64,000 bases of DNA, from contig NC_064044.1 in assembly GCF_932526225.1 (NCBI RefSeq), positions 16,061,453 through 16,125,452 of the forward strand, in the 5' to 3' direction. Both the position numbers and the translations under genes were made by a program. The DNA is from Nematostella vectensis. Its lineage: Eukaryota > Cnidaria > Anthozoa > Actiniaria > Edwardsiidae. Below the pieces are notes generated by a model that made no database searches, was not told the origin of the DNA, and was given only the letters and a program-made list of their open reading frames with translations. Positions 1 to 11,769 of this stretch are shown here, in pieces (the stretch's first letter is position 1; each line of letters starts with the position of its first letter).

Positions 1-273
1 TTGGAATAACTAGTCATGATGCATCTCGTTATTTCGTGCATCATGCTAAACTGCTTGCTAGATTCCGTCATTCAAACTAATTCAATTACATTTGGTGCTT
101 TTTGATTTATTAGCGCTTAACCGAAATGAAACCATTTCGGTCCTGGCCAATAAAACGCTTCAAGGATTTTGAATGACAAAAAACAGAAGCCGATTTAGTT
201 GTTGGAAATTGCCGGTGAGAGTTCACTTAATATTGAAAACTACAGTAAGACGGAGGTGGATTAGCTTTCCTGA

Positions 274-2133
274 TCACAGCATTTGAAAAAATACACACCT
301 AACAGGAGTTTTATCGGCAGTATCGTCTTCGACATCTGGAATCCTGACAAGCTCGACACAAACGCCACGATGATCATGCATTGTCATGTGCACAAGATCA
401 ACATGGCATTTAAATGGAGTACCCGGGAATTTCACTTTTACATAACCCCTTTTTGGGCGTTTAAACTTCTTTTCTAAAACATTATTTTCGATTTCGCTAA
501 ATGCCACCAGCTTGGCGTTGTGTTCCCAAAACCAAGTCACCTTTGTTTTCTTTGAATTTGTCTTCTTCAGGCAATGTACATTGGTCGCAAGTTCCTGCGC
601 AACTCTCCTGGGATCAGACTCAAACTCAGTAAGCATACGGCGGATAAGATCCTCGTCAATATCAGGGAATACCTTGCACAGAGCTTCTACGTCGCTTTCA
701 AAAGCGAGTGCCTTGTCCGAGTCTTGGGGGCGGGAGTTTGAGGGTGTAGAGGATGGAGCTGATCTGTCGGAGGTTGTTGTGGTGGTCGGTGGAGTAGTGG
801 CTGTTGCGGTTGGTGTGACGAATGCTTGTGTAAAGCTGGTATGTATGTTGGCGCCTTGAACGGCACTTCCATTAGCTTCATTACTTACTTGCAAACCCGA
901 GGTTGATGGGTAAGAATGGTTGCCAGATCTCTGGTTTCTACCAGAAGAAACTGCACTCTTCTTTGACTGTTGTAAAACCTGAATGGCTTGCTTGCTCGCT
1001 CTCGAAGTACAGGAAGCAGCAGTGCTGTTTACAACAGAATCATCTTTGGTTCTTGAAACCGAGGGCAGGCTTGACAAAGAAGCCGACATCTGTTGTACCA
1101 TATTCAACAACTCCTTCCTTCTCTTATTTTTTGCACCAGGAAAAGTGCTACACGTGTTACTCTTACATGGGTAATTTTGCCTTTGAGTTGTCGGATTCAT
1201 AGTAGGATGACTCCTGATTGAAGTGGTTTTCATTGGAGCATTTTTACCTTTAGGGCAACTATTCTCTCTTTTAAAGGGACCGTTATCATTTTGCAAAGAC
1301 AAATTCTGAGATGACTGACTTTTGTTTTGGGGTGTACTTCTTGCAGTATAGGGTTTTGCAATATCGATTGCTGCAGAGGTTTTATCAGTGCATTTCCTCA
1401 TTGCTGACTGCACAAGTTTGTATTTGCCCCGCTTTATTTGAATACCAACCACAGGTGTTGCGGTTGAGCTGGGACATTTGATTCCACTGTTCGGAACGTT
1501 AGTTGAAGTGATTTTACTCGACGAATCCTCTACACATCTTTCTCTACTTTGCTTCTGAGCATTAGAGTCGTCACCATTTGTAAAAGTAGAAGTACATGTA
1601 ATACCATTCTCATTTCCATCGAGTAGCATATTCGTTATAACCTCAACACAGTTGGCATTGTAACTATAAAAATCCAAGTATGACTTGATAGTGCCCACAG
1701 CAGTAGTCGGAAACATTTCTCTTAGCGTTTTAAAATTATCCGCATAACTGGAACTAAGTGAGTAACCTGACGAGTTTGCATCGTTGGAGGAACGGGTAGC
1801 AAAAGATGTTCCAGGCTTTACCGCGCCAACACTGTCGACAGGAAGAGAGTAGCTGCCGCCTGGAAGAGTGCAAATCGAGGAAACCTTAGAACTCCCAGGA
1901 GAGCCTAGTTTTGATGTCAACGCAGGGGTTTTCATTGAGCTAGTTCCCCTGCCACTCGAGCATGTCTTTTCAGGAGTATTAGAGGAAGCTTTGTTACCCC
2001 ATACGCTAACAAGTAGATCATCGTCATCATCATTATCACTGTCGATATAAACATCGCGGGCTCGTTTAGTGGCATTTCCACCTTGTGGGTTATCGCTTGT
2101 GCAATTTCGTTTCTTGGGTGACTTCCGGTCCAT
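274..2133 (-). CDS. Host nuclear protein with two CUE-like domains and a WWE-like C-terminus
   Basis: A 619-residue open frame starts at an ATG four bases after a good minus-strand splice acceptor (TTCTCTATTTCTCAG, AG at 2138-2139), so it is probably the main coding exon behind a 5' UTR exon. The N-terminus has a basic patch (KSPKKR) and a D-rich stretch. Two CUE/UBA-like three-helix segments are visible, one around residues 128-175 (LREMFPTTAV) and one around 478-518 (LCKVFPDIDEDLIRRML); such domains bind ubiquitin. The C-terminal 85 residues look WWE-like (VTWFWEHNAKLVAF, then LEKKF); this fold binds ADP-ribose in several ubiquitin ligases. The middle is Ser/Thr-rich and probably disordered. 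A minus-strand AATAAA lies at 106-111. A ubiquitin/ADP-ribose reader role is inference; I do not recognise a named orthologue. Confidence 0.72.
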   Translation of the reverse strand: MDRKSPKKRNCTSDNPQGGNATKRARDVYIDSDNDDDDDLLVSVWGNKASSNTPEKTCSSGRGTSSMKTPALTSKLGSPGSSKVSSICTLPGGSYSLPVDSVGAVKPGTSFATRSSNDANSSGYSLSSSYADNFKTLREMFPTTAVGTIKSYLDFYSYNANCVEVITNMLLDGNENGITCTSTFTNGDDSNAQKQSRERCVEDSSSKITSTNVPNSGIKCPSSTATPVVGIQIKRGKYKLVQSAMRKCTDKTSAAIDIAKPYTARSTPQNKSQSSQNLSLQNDNGPFKRENSCPKGKNAPMKTTSIRSHPTMNPTTQRQNYPCKSNTCSTFPGAKNKRRKELLNMVQQMSASLSSLPSVSRTKDDSVVNSTAASCTSRASKQAIQVLQQSKKSAVSSGRNQRSGNHSYPSTSGLQVSNEANGSAVQGANIHTSFTQAFVTPTATATTPPTTTTTSDRSAPSSTPSNSRPQDSDKALAFESDVEALCKVFPDIDEDLIRRMLTEFESDPRRVAQELATNVHCLKKTNSKKTKVTWFWEHNAKLVAFSEIENNVLEKKFKRPKRGYVKVKFPGTPFKCHVDLVHMTMHDHRGVCVELVRIPDVEDDTADKTPVRCVFFQML

Positions 2134-2169
2134 TGTTCTGAGAAATAGAGAATATGAAACTTTATCATT

Positions 2170-2540
2170 ATGAACTGAAATCAGACCTAAATGTTATAAT
2201 TGGTTCTCCTTTTTCCAAGTTTACAGAGGTAAAGGAAACTGGAGAAATATACAGTAAGAGCAACTATTATCAAAAGGTGAAGGTGTCTTAGATAAGATCT
2301 CGTTTTCCCCGATTCTTTTAAGCATAACAAATCACAAAAAATCCTTTTCATAAGGAGCGAAAGTCAACAACCTTACATATTTCTTGGAATCGAAATGTTA
2401 ATTTCATTCATCTTTTAAGGAGCTTAGTTAACTTCTAATGCACCATTAAGAGTCAAATTACCACATTGTTTTTTTTTTTGTGAAGTTATTAATTTATCTA
2501 AAAAAAACATGTACATACATTAATGTTCCAAATGGGGGAT
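2170..2540. other. AT-rich sequence upstream of the CUE/WWE exon
   Basis: This is the presumed intron or 5' flank of the minus-strand gene. I see no coding signal, only A/T runs before the minisatellite starts. Confidence 0.5.
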
Positions 2541-2555
2541 GGTTGCTAGGCTATG

Positions 2556-3839
2556 CGCTCCCTATCATACCATGCTCTCTGTATCATACCATGCTCTCAG
2601 TATCATACCATGCCCTCACTATCATACCATGCCCTCCCTATCATACCATGCCCTCCCTATCATACCATACTCTCCCTATCACACCATGCTCTCTGTATCA
2701 TACCATGCTCTCTGTATCATACCATGCTCTCTGTATCATACCATGCTATCTCTATCATACCATACTCTCTCTATCATACCATGCTCTCTCTATCATACCA
2801 TGCTCTCTCTATCATACCATGCTCTCCCTATCATACCATGCTCTCCCTATCATACCATGCTCTCTCTATCATACCATGCTCTCTCTATCATACCATACTC
2901 TCTCTATCATACCATCCTCTCCCTATCATACCATGCTCTCTCTATCATACCATGCTCTCTCTACCATACCATACTCTCCCTATCATACCATGCTCTCCCT
3001 ATCATACCATGCTCTCTCTCTATCATACCATACTCTCCCTATCATACCATGCCCTCTTTCTATCATACCATGCTCTCTCTCTATCATACCATGCTCTCTC
3101 TATCATACCATGCTCTCTCTCTATCATACCATGCTCTCTCTCTCTCTCTCTCTATCATACCATGCTCTCCCTATCATACCATGCTCTCCCTATCATACCA
3201 TGCTCTCCCTATCATACTATGCTCTCTCTATCATACCATGCTCTCCCTATCATACCATGCTCTCTCTCTATCATACCATGCTCTCCCTATCATACCATGC
3301 TCTCTCTCTATCATACCATACTCTCCCTATCATACCATGCCCTCTTTCTATCATACCATGCTCTCTCTCTATCATACCATGCTCTCTCTATCATACCATG
3401 CTCTCTCTCTATCATACCATGCTCTCTCTCTCTATCATACCATGCTCTCCCTATCATACCATGCTCTCCCTATCATACCATGCTCTCCCTATCATACCAT
3501 GCTCTCCCTATCATACCATACTCTCTCTATCATACCATGCTCTCTCTATCATACCATGCTCTCCCTATCATACCATGCTCTCCCTATGATACCATGCTCT
3601 CTCTCTATTATACCATGCTCTCTCTCTATCATACCATGCTCTCTCTCTATCATACCATGCTCTCTCTCTCTCTATCATACCATGCTCTCCCTATCATACC
3701 ATGCTCTCCCTATCATACCATGCTCTCCCTATCATACCATTCTCTCCCTATCATACCATGCTCTCTCTCTATCATACCATGCTCTCCCTATCATACCATG
3801 CTCTCTCTATCATACCATGCTCTCTCTCTATCATACCAT

Positions 3840-3918
<79 letters not shown>

Positions 3919-4352
3919 TACCATGCTCTCCCTATCATACCATGATCTCCCTATCATACCATGCTCTCTCTCTATCATACCATGCTCTCCCTATCATACC
4001 ATGCTCTCCCTATCATACCATGCTCTCCCTATCATACCATACTCTCTCTATCATACCATGCTCTCTCTATCATACCATGCTCTCCCTATCATACCATGCT
4101 CTCCCTATCATACCATGCTCTCTCTATCATACCATGCTCTCTCCCTATCATACCATGCTCTCTCTATCATACCACGCTCTCTCTCTCTTTCATACCATAC
4201 TCTCCCTACCATTCCATGTTCTCTCCCTACCATACCATGCTCTCCGTATGATACCATGCTCTCCCTATCATACCTTGCTCTCCCTATCATACCATGCTCT
4301 CTCTATCATACCATGCTCTCTCTATCATACCATGCTCTCTGTATCATACCAT
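2556..4352. repeat. 17-bp minisatellite, unit CTCTCTATCATACCATG
   Basis: About 1.8 kb of tandem units of the type CTCT(CT)n-ATCATACCATG. The core ATCATACCATG is nearly invariant while the CT part varies in length (17, 19, 21 bp and more), and CTCC/CTCT/CTGT variants alternate. Because 17 is not a multiple of 3, all three plus frames stay open and read as Tyr-His/Leu-Ser repeats; these are not genes. A pure CT expansion at about 3840-3914 interrupts the array. Confidence 0.97.
3839..3915. repeat. (CT)n microsatellite inside the minisatellite
   Basis: About 75 bases of uninterrupted CT, apparently an expansion of the CT part of one 17-bp unit. Confidence 0.95.
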
Positions 4353-4475
4353 AAAAATAAAGGTGAAGCAACTGCGTTTTAAATGCAAATAAACGAAGTC
4401 GATTGTTTCTTCTTTATTAACTGACATTTGCATTTTGAACGGGACATGAAAACGGGGCGCGAAAGCAGCGTGGTT

Positions 4476-4500
4476 TCTACATCTACATCTACATCTACAT
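4476..4500 (-). repeat. ATCTAC hexamer tail
   Basis: Four tandem ATCTAC units. On the minus strand they read as a TGTAGA tail at the 3' end of the LINE. Confidence 0.75.
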
Positions 4501-4539
4501 TGTTAATCCACAAAGGGGTTACCATCACTGTGGATATAA

Positions 4540-4795
4540 ATTAATTGTATAAATAAATACATTAATTAATTAATTAACTAAAATAAATAAAAAAAAATTA
4601 AAAAAAAAATAAAAAATAAAAATAAAATAAATAAATAAATAAAAAAAAATAAAATTAAAAAAAAAATAAAAAACATAAAATAAAATAATAATAGAAATAA
4701 TAATAATAATAATAAAAAATAAATAATAATAAGGCAGAATAAAAAAAAGATTAAATAAAGTAAAAAGATAAAAATAGTTTAAACAGCATTATTGG
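4540..4795. repeat. A-rich/AATA low-complexity tract
   Basis: Runs of A, AATA and ATAATA lie inside the 3' untranslated part of the LINE, between the RT stop and the hexamer tail. No coding signal. Confidence 0.9.
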
Positions 4796-4816
4796 TATTA
4801 ATATAATTTTATTGAT

Positions 4817-6586
4817 TTAATTTAATTTTATTCGTTCTCTAAAAATATTTGCACTAGTGAAATCCAGGGTAAGGCGGGGCAGCTTGTTCCATTCTTTTAT
4901 TGTCCTACAGAAAAACGAGTTCTTATAAGCTTCTGTTGTTGGACATAACTCAATAAATTTATCTGGATGAGAGCTGCGTAATTGGCGGGTGCGTCTATCA
5001 ATATTGTCTGGTATCTCAAGTGCTGATTTTTTGTTAACAGCCTTGTAAAATAATGTAAGCCTGGCATTCTGGCGCCTTTTAGAGAGAGGGGGCCACTCCA
5101 AATCGTTTAGGATGTTTGTGACTGTGCCAGGAGTCCTATCCCAGCAATTTGTAACAAAACGACCCGCCCTCCTTTGAACCTTCTCAATCTGTTTGACGTG
5201 TTTCTTCAACCATGGATCCCAGGCAGAGCTGGCATACTCTAAGTGTGGAAGAACGAGCGATTTATAAGCAGCTTCCTTAATGTTCTCTGGGCAGTTGCTT
5301 AGGTTGCGCCTAAGAAAACCTAAGGTCTGGTTGGCTTTGGACACTTTGTTGTTTATATGCCAGCTCCAGTCAAGTGTGTTCGAGAGCTCGACGCCTAGGT
5401 ATGGATGGTGTTCAACTGGTTTAAGGATGTGGTTCATCAATGTGTAGTTAAATACTATAGGTTCCCTATTTCTCGTGACTCTCATGACAAAACATTTTGT
5501 TGGGTTAAAGGACATGAGCCATTTCTCTGCCCATTTCTCGATGGAGGTAAGATCAGACTGGAGCTGATGTGCATCAGAAGTTGCCTCGATGACACTGTAT
5601 AAAAGAGTATCATCAGCAAACAATCTTATGGTAGAAGATTTACAATCATTGCCGATGTCATTTATGTAGAGTAAAAACATCAGTGGGCCGAGAACGGTCC
5701 CCTGGGGCACACCAGATGACACACTTATAGGGGCAGATGAGACTCCATCAACAAGAACGGATTGTTCCCTATGTGTTAACCAGGTTGTAAGCCAGGTCTT
5801 TAGGAGACCCCGAATTCCATAAAAATCCAGCTAGGAAATAAGCCGCTGGTGGGGAACAATATCAAAGGCTTTACTAAAATCCATGATGATCAGATCAGTT
5901 TGTCTGCCGAGATCTAGAGCTTTCCCCACATCCTCTAGGGTGGTTATTAATTGCGTTTCACAGGAAAAGAACCTGCGAAAACCATGTTGGAACTTGACGA
6001 GGATATTATGGGTATCAAGATGATTCATTATGTCATGGAAAATAATGTGCTCAAGTATTTTACAAGGTACAGCAGTCAGTGAAATAGGACGGTAGTTGGA
6101 AGGGATATTCTTATTTCCCTTTTTGAACACTGGGGTCACATTTGCACTGAGCCAGCCATTCGGGAGAGTACCGGTCTCTAAAGATTGTGTGAACAAGAAC
6201 GTCAGAGCTGGGGCGATTTCATGGGCAGCTTCTTGTAAAATTTTACAGGGGATTAAATCAGGGCCATTAGCTTTCTTCGGGTTAACATTTTGAAGTAGTT
6301 TGATAACACCGTCTATAGATATTAAAGTAGACGGTATAGTCGGATAAGGACTTGGTCCAAGTGTAGGTATAGAACTATTATTTTCATGAGTAAAAACGGA
6401 CTGGAACTGTGAACTCAGAGCACGTGCCTTACCAAGACTGTCACTGACTAATTCACCCTTATCATCGCGTAGGGGAGCAACACCAACATCATGGGTCTTT
6501 TTGGACTTGATGTACGTCCAGAACCGTTTGGTTATGGTATGGTTCGCTGTTTCACTACCCTCTGGGACTGTTAAGAGCTGGGACAC
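4817..6586 (-). pseudogene. LINE reverse transcriptase, interrupted by one TAG
   Basis: The frame opens just after the endonuclease frame and shows the usual non-LTR RT blocks: NYRPISLTAVPCKILEHI, FQHGFRR, MDFSKAFDIVPHQ, then SSGVPQGTVLGPLMFLLYIN and the catalytic FADD (about 5609-5620). The thumb/C-terminal part includes YLGVEL, LPHLEYASSAWDPW and KVQRRAGRFV. A TAG at about 5831 splits it in two; the frame is the same on both sides, so this is a single nonsense change. The start codon is not meaningful because the domain is the second half of a polyprotein broken by a frameshift near 6610. Confidence 0.9.
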
Positions 6587-6618
6587 ATACTCGCTGTGTG
6601 CCTTAGCGAGATTTTTCT

Positions 6619-8082
6619 TTACGAGTCAGTGATTGTGGTTTTAAAGAAATCATAGTTTTCATTGATCAATTTATGATAGGCCTCATTGTTGAAGTAATTA
6701 TCAAGATGTTTTTTAAGGTCAGTTTTCACTGCCCCCATGTTACCTTTCTTAAATACAAAGACTTTACGAGGCTTTTTCTTGTTGAAAGAGGGCTTCAAGT
6801 TTAGATCAAATAACACCAGATCATGATCACTCATGCCGGGCTCAACCACTAGGTCTAATACCATCTCTGGGCAAGTGGTGAGAACAAGATCGAGGGTGTT
6901 CTCCCCTCTAGTTGGCTCCATAACATGTTGAGTCAGTGAGTGGTCGTTCACAATGTCCAAAAACTTGTGGTTTACTTCAAGCCCATAAGTAGGATTAGGT
7001 CTTACAGCGTATTTATAATCTTCCCATGATATACTAGGCAGGTTCAGGTCACCGGTAATGAGGATGTTAGGAATTGGATTTTTAACCAGCTTGCATAATG
7101 CACCATCGAGAGTTACAAGGGGGTCAACATTTGAGTCTGGGGTCCTATAGACTGAGCCAACAAAAAGTGATTTGCTTCCTGCAATATTTATCTTTGACCA
7201 GATGCCTTCATAATTACCATCCATTTGCTCCTCGTAAGTCACCACAAGATGGTTGGAGAAAGCAGACAACACCCCTCCACCAAATTCGTTTCTATCCTTA
7301 CGAAAAAAGGTGTAACCTTTCTCCAGAATTTCAGCCGAAAAGACAGTGTCATTAATGTGGGTCTCATTTACATTAACAATATCAGGTTTGTAGTTGTCAA
7401 TCAGGCTTTGAAATTCAAGGCGTTTATCTTTACCCTTTAAGCTACAAGCATTCAGTGTTAACAATCTCAATTTGTGGGGGTCTTTCATTTTATATGATGC
7501 AGGAGATCTTTGCCTGGGGGAGGATGTTAGTGGCTGGGGCGATTTTGAGCCGGATGATTGTACTGAAGTTGATAAAGATAAATAATAATTGTCATCAGGA
7601 ATGTCAGGACCACTTGATGACTTTGAGAAATTGGCCACATCACAGGCACAGCAGATCCAAGAACAAGAACTGTTAGCAAGTGTATTGTAACTTTCATTGC
7701 TTATTGAGCAGCAGTTTGTGTGATACCATGCATCGCAGTAGTCGCACTGAATACCCTTCTGGTTGCATTTAACTGGTTTTGAGCATGCTCCACAGGGATA
7801 CCGGTAGGTGGGACCGGGATTGAGAGGGATGTCCCCACTAAGAATGAGTAGGCGAAAGGCGAGTGAGCTTGGGTTACTCCTTGGAGCGATCAATTTTCTA
7901 CGATTGGGATGAATATTGTTCATGAAAATTTTAACTTTGTCCAGGCTCATTTCAAAAAGTGCTGGTGAAATGAAGGGTCCGGCCTTATACTCAATTAGTG
8001 GGCTCTGCCACCGTAATAAGAAATTCTGGAGATGTAGAGCAAATAGGAGTACTATCAAGGGGGGAATGAGGTGGCCTGCCAT
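6619..8082 (-). pseudogene. LINE ORF with PHD-like zinc finger and AP endonuclease
   Basis: A 487-residue frame. Residues about 97-148 carry a Cys/His array of PHD type (CGACSKPVKCN, CDYCDAWYHTNC, WICCACD). The endonuclease follows from about residue 205 with LRLLTLNACSL, IVNVNETHIND, GSVYRTPDSN, LITGDLNLP and SDHDLVLFDL, which includes the catalytic E, D/N and the final D-H pair. It nicks target DNA for target-primed reverse transcription. The stop at 6619 follows a frameshift; the RT continues in another frame. Confidence 0.9.
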
Positions 8083-8099
8083 TATGCCAGATATAATTA

Positions 8100-9600
8100 T
8101 TATATATATATATTTTTTTTTGAAAAAGAATTACAGAAATAGTATTGTAGGTTATTTTCCGGTTATTCCGGTTAAATAATTGTTTGATTGTATATAATTA
8201 TTTGATTAGTTTCCCTTTCTTTTATTTAACTAGATCAATTAATTATTAATAATCAATAATCAAGGTAAAATTAAGTAGAATAAAATAGTTAAAAGACTAC
8301 AATGAAAATGCAGGGTGGCAAAAACAAGTTGGACTCGAGTCGCCCGTAAACTGAACCAACGCGCTCAATCAACAATGCACTTAGAACCCACTGGTAGAAA
8401 AACTCCAAGCAGTATTACACAACAACGCAATCCGACCGCAATCACTAACTCTTTGTCATCAACCCAACTGTGACTGGCCTACCGTGAGACTGACACAACA
8501 ACAGCGCATCGCAATCAGGGCTCAGAAAAATATGCAAATCCTTCGCAGAATTTACAGGCGACTGATTTCGGAGCTGAATAAATTATTGTTTGTAAGTGAA
8601 GAATTATCCAAAATATCACTTAAGCTTATGGTGAAAACACAAAGTACAGTTTCAAAGACAAGAAAACTAAGCCGGAAAAACAGGAGACAACGTGGGAAGT
8701 CAGTTTTTGTCGTAGGACAAAACGGCGGACAAAACAATGTGACAGAGTCACAACAGTAAAAATATAGAAATGGCGGGAAAGACTCACGAAGTGCAACCAG
8801 TTTAGTCAAGAAAGGCTACAGGAGAAACCTTATGGCAAAAGAAAACCCTCTTGTATTACCTTATGACCCTCCGCCTGTGATATTTGTGATACTCATGCGA
8901 CTTCAATGATGCTACGCTGCATTCAGGAAATCCAAAAAATTTCAATTTTCAATACGCGAATTTCTGCCTTAAAATAAACTAATATTGCTATTCTCCAACT
9001 CTTCTATATAGTCAGTAAATGAGAATGAATGTTGTAATGGTTTGATGTCTGGCGAAATACCTTGAAGGCTCCACAACTCTCCACCTCGCGCTATCTTCAG
9101 CTCATGACAGAAAAACACAAACCACATCAAATTTTACAGTTAAAAAGCTGCATTCAGAGAACTAGGGAACATGGGCATCAATCCAAGAGTTTTTAGGTAT
9201 GTGGAATATTAAAATCGTTGCAGCGAGCTAGCAGAATCCCTTCAGCTGTTTTTGACGGGAACTTCGAATGTAAACAATCATTGCGACGTCGGAATACACT
9301 TCACTTAAACAACGTACAACCAGCATCTAAAACTACGATAAACATTTCCACATATACATATGATGATCGAAGTAAACTACACGACAAGGCTGATCTCAAT
9401 CTAATTATCAGACTGATGGCAAAGGCAGAGCAGCTGCGTGTTCTTAAAATTATTCCGGTTTGATTCTATGTGTAAAACACGATTATATTTCAAAGACATA
9501 TCAAAGACCGCTAAACGCGCTTTCTCATCAAAACTCATTGACTGAAGCGATTAAATGCAATTATAAAATGCTAAACTTTGTTTAGAAAACTGTCTCTTAA
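8100..9600. other. Intergenic sequence, no supported gene
   Basis: AT-rich DNA between the LINE and the next host exon. It has an (AT)n stretch at 8095-8115 and two short open frames (8484-8759 and 9218-9463 on plus). The first is basic and Gln-rich, but neither has splice context or recognisable motifs. Part of 8280-8760 may be LINE 5' UTR. Confidence 0.5.
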
Positions 9601-9608
9601 ACTCATAC

Positions 9609-9775
9609 CTTTAGCATTGGGATTTCAATTTCCTTGAGATGTTTTGTTTGGCGGAGTTTGGGGTATCCAAGGAGTTCCCCGGCGATCCGTCGCGCTTTGA
9701 GCCCGCAAATCACACACAGGAAACCCAACGGACCAAAATTATATTTCTCTTCTCGTGTTAGCCTAGCAATATTTC
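9609..9775 (-). CDS. Internal coding exon of an unidentified host gene
   Basis: A 167-base minus-strand segment is open throughout and bounded by a strong acceptor (polypyrimidine run plus TTAG at 9776-9778) and a donor GTATGA (9603-9608). It encodes a basic stretch that includes TREEKYNFGPLGFLCVICG and ELLGYPKLRQTKHL. The Cys pair suggests no complete zinc finger. Neighbouring exons were not found. The gene is divergent to the UPF0728 gene starting 240 bases away, so a shared bidirectional promoter around 9.8-10.0 kb is plausible. Confidence 0.55.
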
Positions 9776-10015
9776 CTAAGAGAAAAAAAGAAATCAATTG
9801 GTGAAAGTTTAAAATTGTTAATTCCCCTATGAAGTATATTTCTGTTGCAACAAGACTGCACTATTTTGAAGACTTGTTGTTGGGCTGCCTTTGGTACCAG
9901 CGGTCACCCAAAGTAGTTTCTCTAGTAACACACGTTTGTTGTTGTTGAAAGTCAATGGACGGTTTTATTTCAAAGGTTTCCGTCCAAAAACAATCATATA
10001 ACTACTATATCGGTG

Positions 10016-11367
10016 ATGGTAAAGCACAAAGTCACTGTAATGTTCGGGCCGTATGTTAGTTGTGGTATTTTGCAGTACAAAACAGCAAGATTGGAGGGAC
10101 TACAAGGTTTGTTAGGCAGTTTGTTTTGTTGTCGTAATATTTCAGTTGACTGTAAAAACTGTCAACTCCTTGTCTTGTACAGAGCTGCTTTTGAGTGATG
10201 GACACTCGGTGGAATTCGAGAAAACAGAAGACAGAGACGATGTAGAGTTAGTCGTACACGGTGAAATAGTCTTCAGATGTAAAATACAGGATTTGCAATA
10301 TGGTAAGTGGGTATTTTAAGATTCTAATGATAAAGACCACAGCGTCAGACAAGTAGTGGGGAGGGGGCGGGGGGGCTTAGTTCAGCAAAGACTAGAAAAA
10401 TATTTCATAAGATTCCAGTTTTTTCAGTGTCACATGGTATTTTTTTAACAAGATACAGAAAACTCAAGTAACATTCAACTACTAAATTACCATCTTAATT
10501 TGCTAAAATGGGAGAACTAAGAGTAAAAATAATACCTAGTTTTTCCTCCACTACCTCCAATTATAACCTTTAGAGAAAGAGAGTGACGGGGAAAGTGTTT
10601 CACCACCCATCAAAATCCTTATTTTACTTTAAAGGTTATAATTGGAGGTTTAAAATAAGAGCCTTTATAGGGATGTTTACAAGGCTTGATGATGTGAAAG
10701 CAGAACAATGAAAAAGTTTAGAGATTAGATTAGAGAAAGAGAGTGACGGGGAAAGTGTTTCACCACCCATCAAAATCCTTATTTTACTTTAATCCTCACA
10801 CATTTTTTCGAACTTTTTCATTGTTCTGCTTTCACATCATCAAGCCTTGTAAACATCTCTATAAAGGCTCTTATTTTAAACCTGAGCAATTTTTCCAAGC
10901 CTGTAGGATAAACACATTTGTTCCGTGTAAAAGATAATTCAAAGCCACTGACAGGGAATACAAAAACCTCTATCGGAAAATTGGATTAAGACTTCTAGCT
11001 TCTTACTTGAGCCTTTCTAATGGTTAGCGGCCTTCTGGCATGAGAGCTATACAGGCGCTTTCCTGATTGGCTGAATTTTCAATAGCAGGACAAAGGACCA
11101 GACCAGATATCAAGCCGTTGATGGGGGCATGTACTGCTGTCTCACAGAAACGAGCTGGAAATCGAGCCTATATTTAGTACTATCGAGACTGTATTGAGTA
11201 TCATAATATAAAGGTTATTTGCAATATGTTATAACCTAAACTATGAGCTTCTTTAGCTAGCATTCTAATCCTAAAGTGTGTTTCTTTAAACTTTTTTCTT
11301 AGGTGGTGATGGTAAGCTCGACCCAACATGCCACAGGGCCCTTGAGGCTGTACAAAAAGCCTATTGA
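10016..11367 (+). CDS. UPF0728 (C10orf53-like) protein, three exons
   Basis: Exons are 10016-10106, 10183-10302 and 11303-11367. Splice sites are GTTTGT/TACAG and GTAAGT/TTAG, and intron phases (1 and 1) match, giving a 91-residue protein against about 93 in mammals. Exon 1 starts MVKHKVTVMFGPYVSCG and ends in RLEGLQ. Exon 2 continues with SDGHSVEFEKTED and VFRCKIQDLQYG. Exon 3 has GDGKLDPTCHRALEAVQKAY and a TGA. This pattern is the UPF0728 family as I know it, a small conserved metazoan protein of unknown function. I chose the ATG at 10016 because it places the VxxxFGPY motif at the expected distance. A foldback repeat (10554-10882) occupies intron 2. The gene appears intact and is a useful landmark for host identity. 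Confidence 0.85.
10554..10882. repeat. Foldback repeat in UPF0728 intron 2
   Basis: Three nested relations are present. A 60-bp direct repeat occurs at 10572-10631 and 10732-10791 (starting AGAGAAAGAGAGTGACGG). A 72-bp inverted repeat occurs at 10647-10719 and 10811-10882. A 17-bp inverted repeat CCTCCAATTATAACCTT occurs at 10554-10570 and 10632-10648. The whole folds into a large hairpin and resembles a MITE-like insertion with an internal rearrangement. Confidence 0.9.
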
Positions 11368-11687
11368 TTTATGAACATTTGAGGCATTTTAAATCTTTGC
11401 ATGTATGTACATGTAGATACAGTAGTATTTGAGACATATATATGGTAGGATTTGGATGAATATACATAAAATTGTAACATAGTTTGACCAAGTTGTTTGA
11501 CTTTTTTTATCATCACTACAAAACACAAAGTTTATGGTGCGATTTGGTTATGGTGCCAGTTTTTAGGTCATACAGAGAGGGGTGTGTACCCCCTCCCGCC
11601 AAAAAATTCTTACTTTTTTGTCCCGGACACTGTTTGCTATTCTGCACAGTGTTGTGCCCACAGACAAGATGGTCTTGTAGAGCCAAC

Positions 11688-11763
11688 AAATGTAATAACT
11701 ACCCACAAATGTAATAAAAAGTTACCCACAAATGTAATAATAAGTTACCCACAAAAGTAATAA
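11688..11763. repeat. Short tandem repeat, about 20-bp unit with ACAAATGTAATAA core
   Basis: Four copies of the motif ACAAATGTAATAA (the last with AAAG), the later ones separated by GTTACCC-like spacers. Confidence 0.85.
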
Positions 11764-11769
11764 CATGGA

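Larger units (their letters stand above)
4476..8082 (-). mobile_element. Decayed CR1/L2-like LINE retrotransposon
   Basis: A minus-strand non-LTR element in coding order PHD-like finger, AP endonuclease, reverse transcriptase. The 3' end is taken as the (ATGTAG)4 tail, seen as ATCTAC repeats at 4476-4500, because this clade typically ends in short tandem repeats rather than poly(A). One frameshift near 6610 separates the endonuclease and RT frames, and one TAG near 5830 interrupts the RT. The 5' end beyond 8082 is uncertain. The element is immobile as it stands. Confidence 0.88.

Noticed and set aside
2480-4382. Long plus-strand frames (up to 609 codons) rich in Ser/Tyr/His/Leu
   Set aside because: They are translations of the 17-bp minisatellite in different frames, with no independent coding signal.
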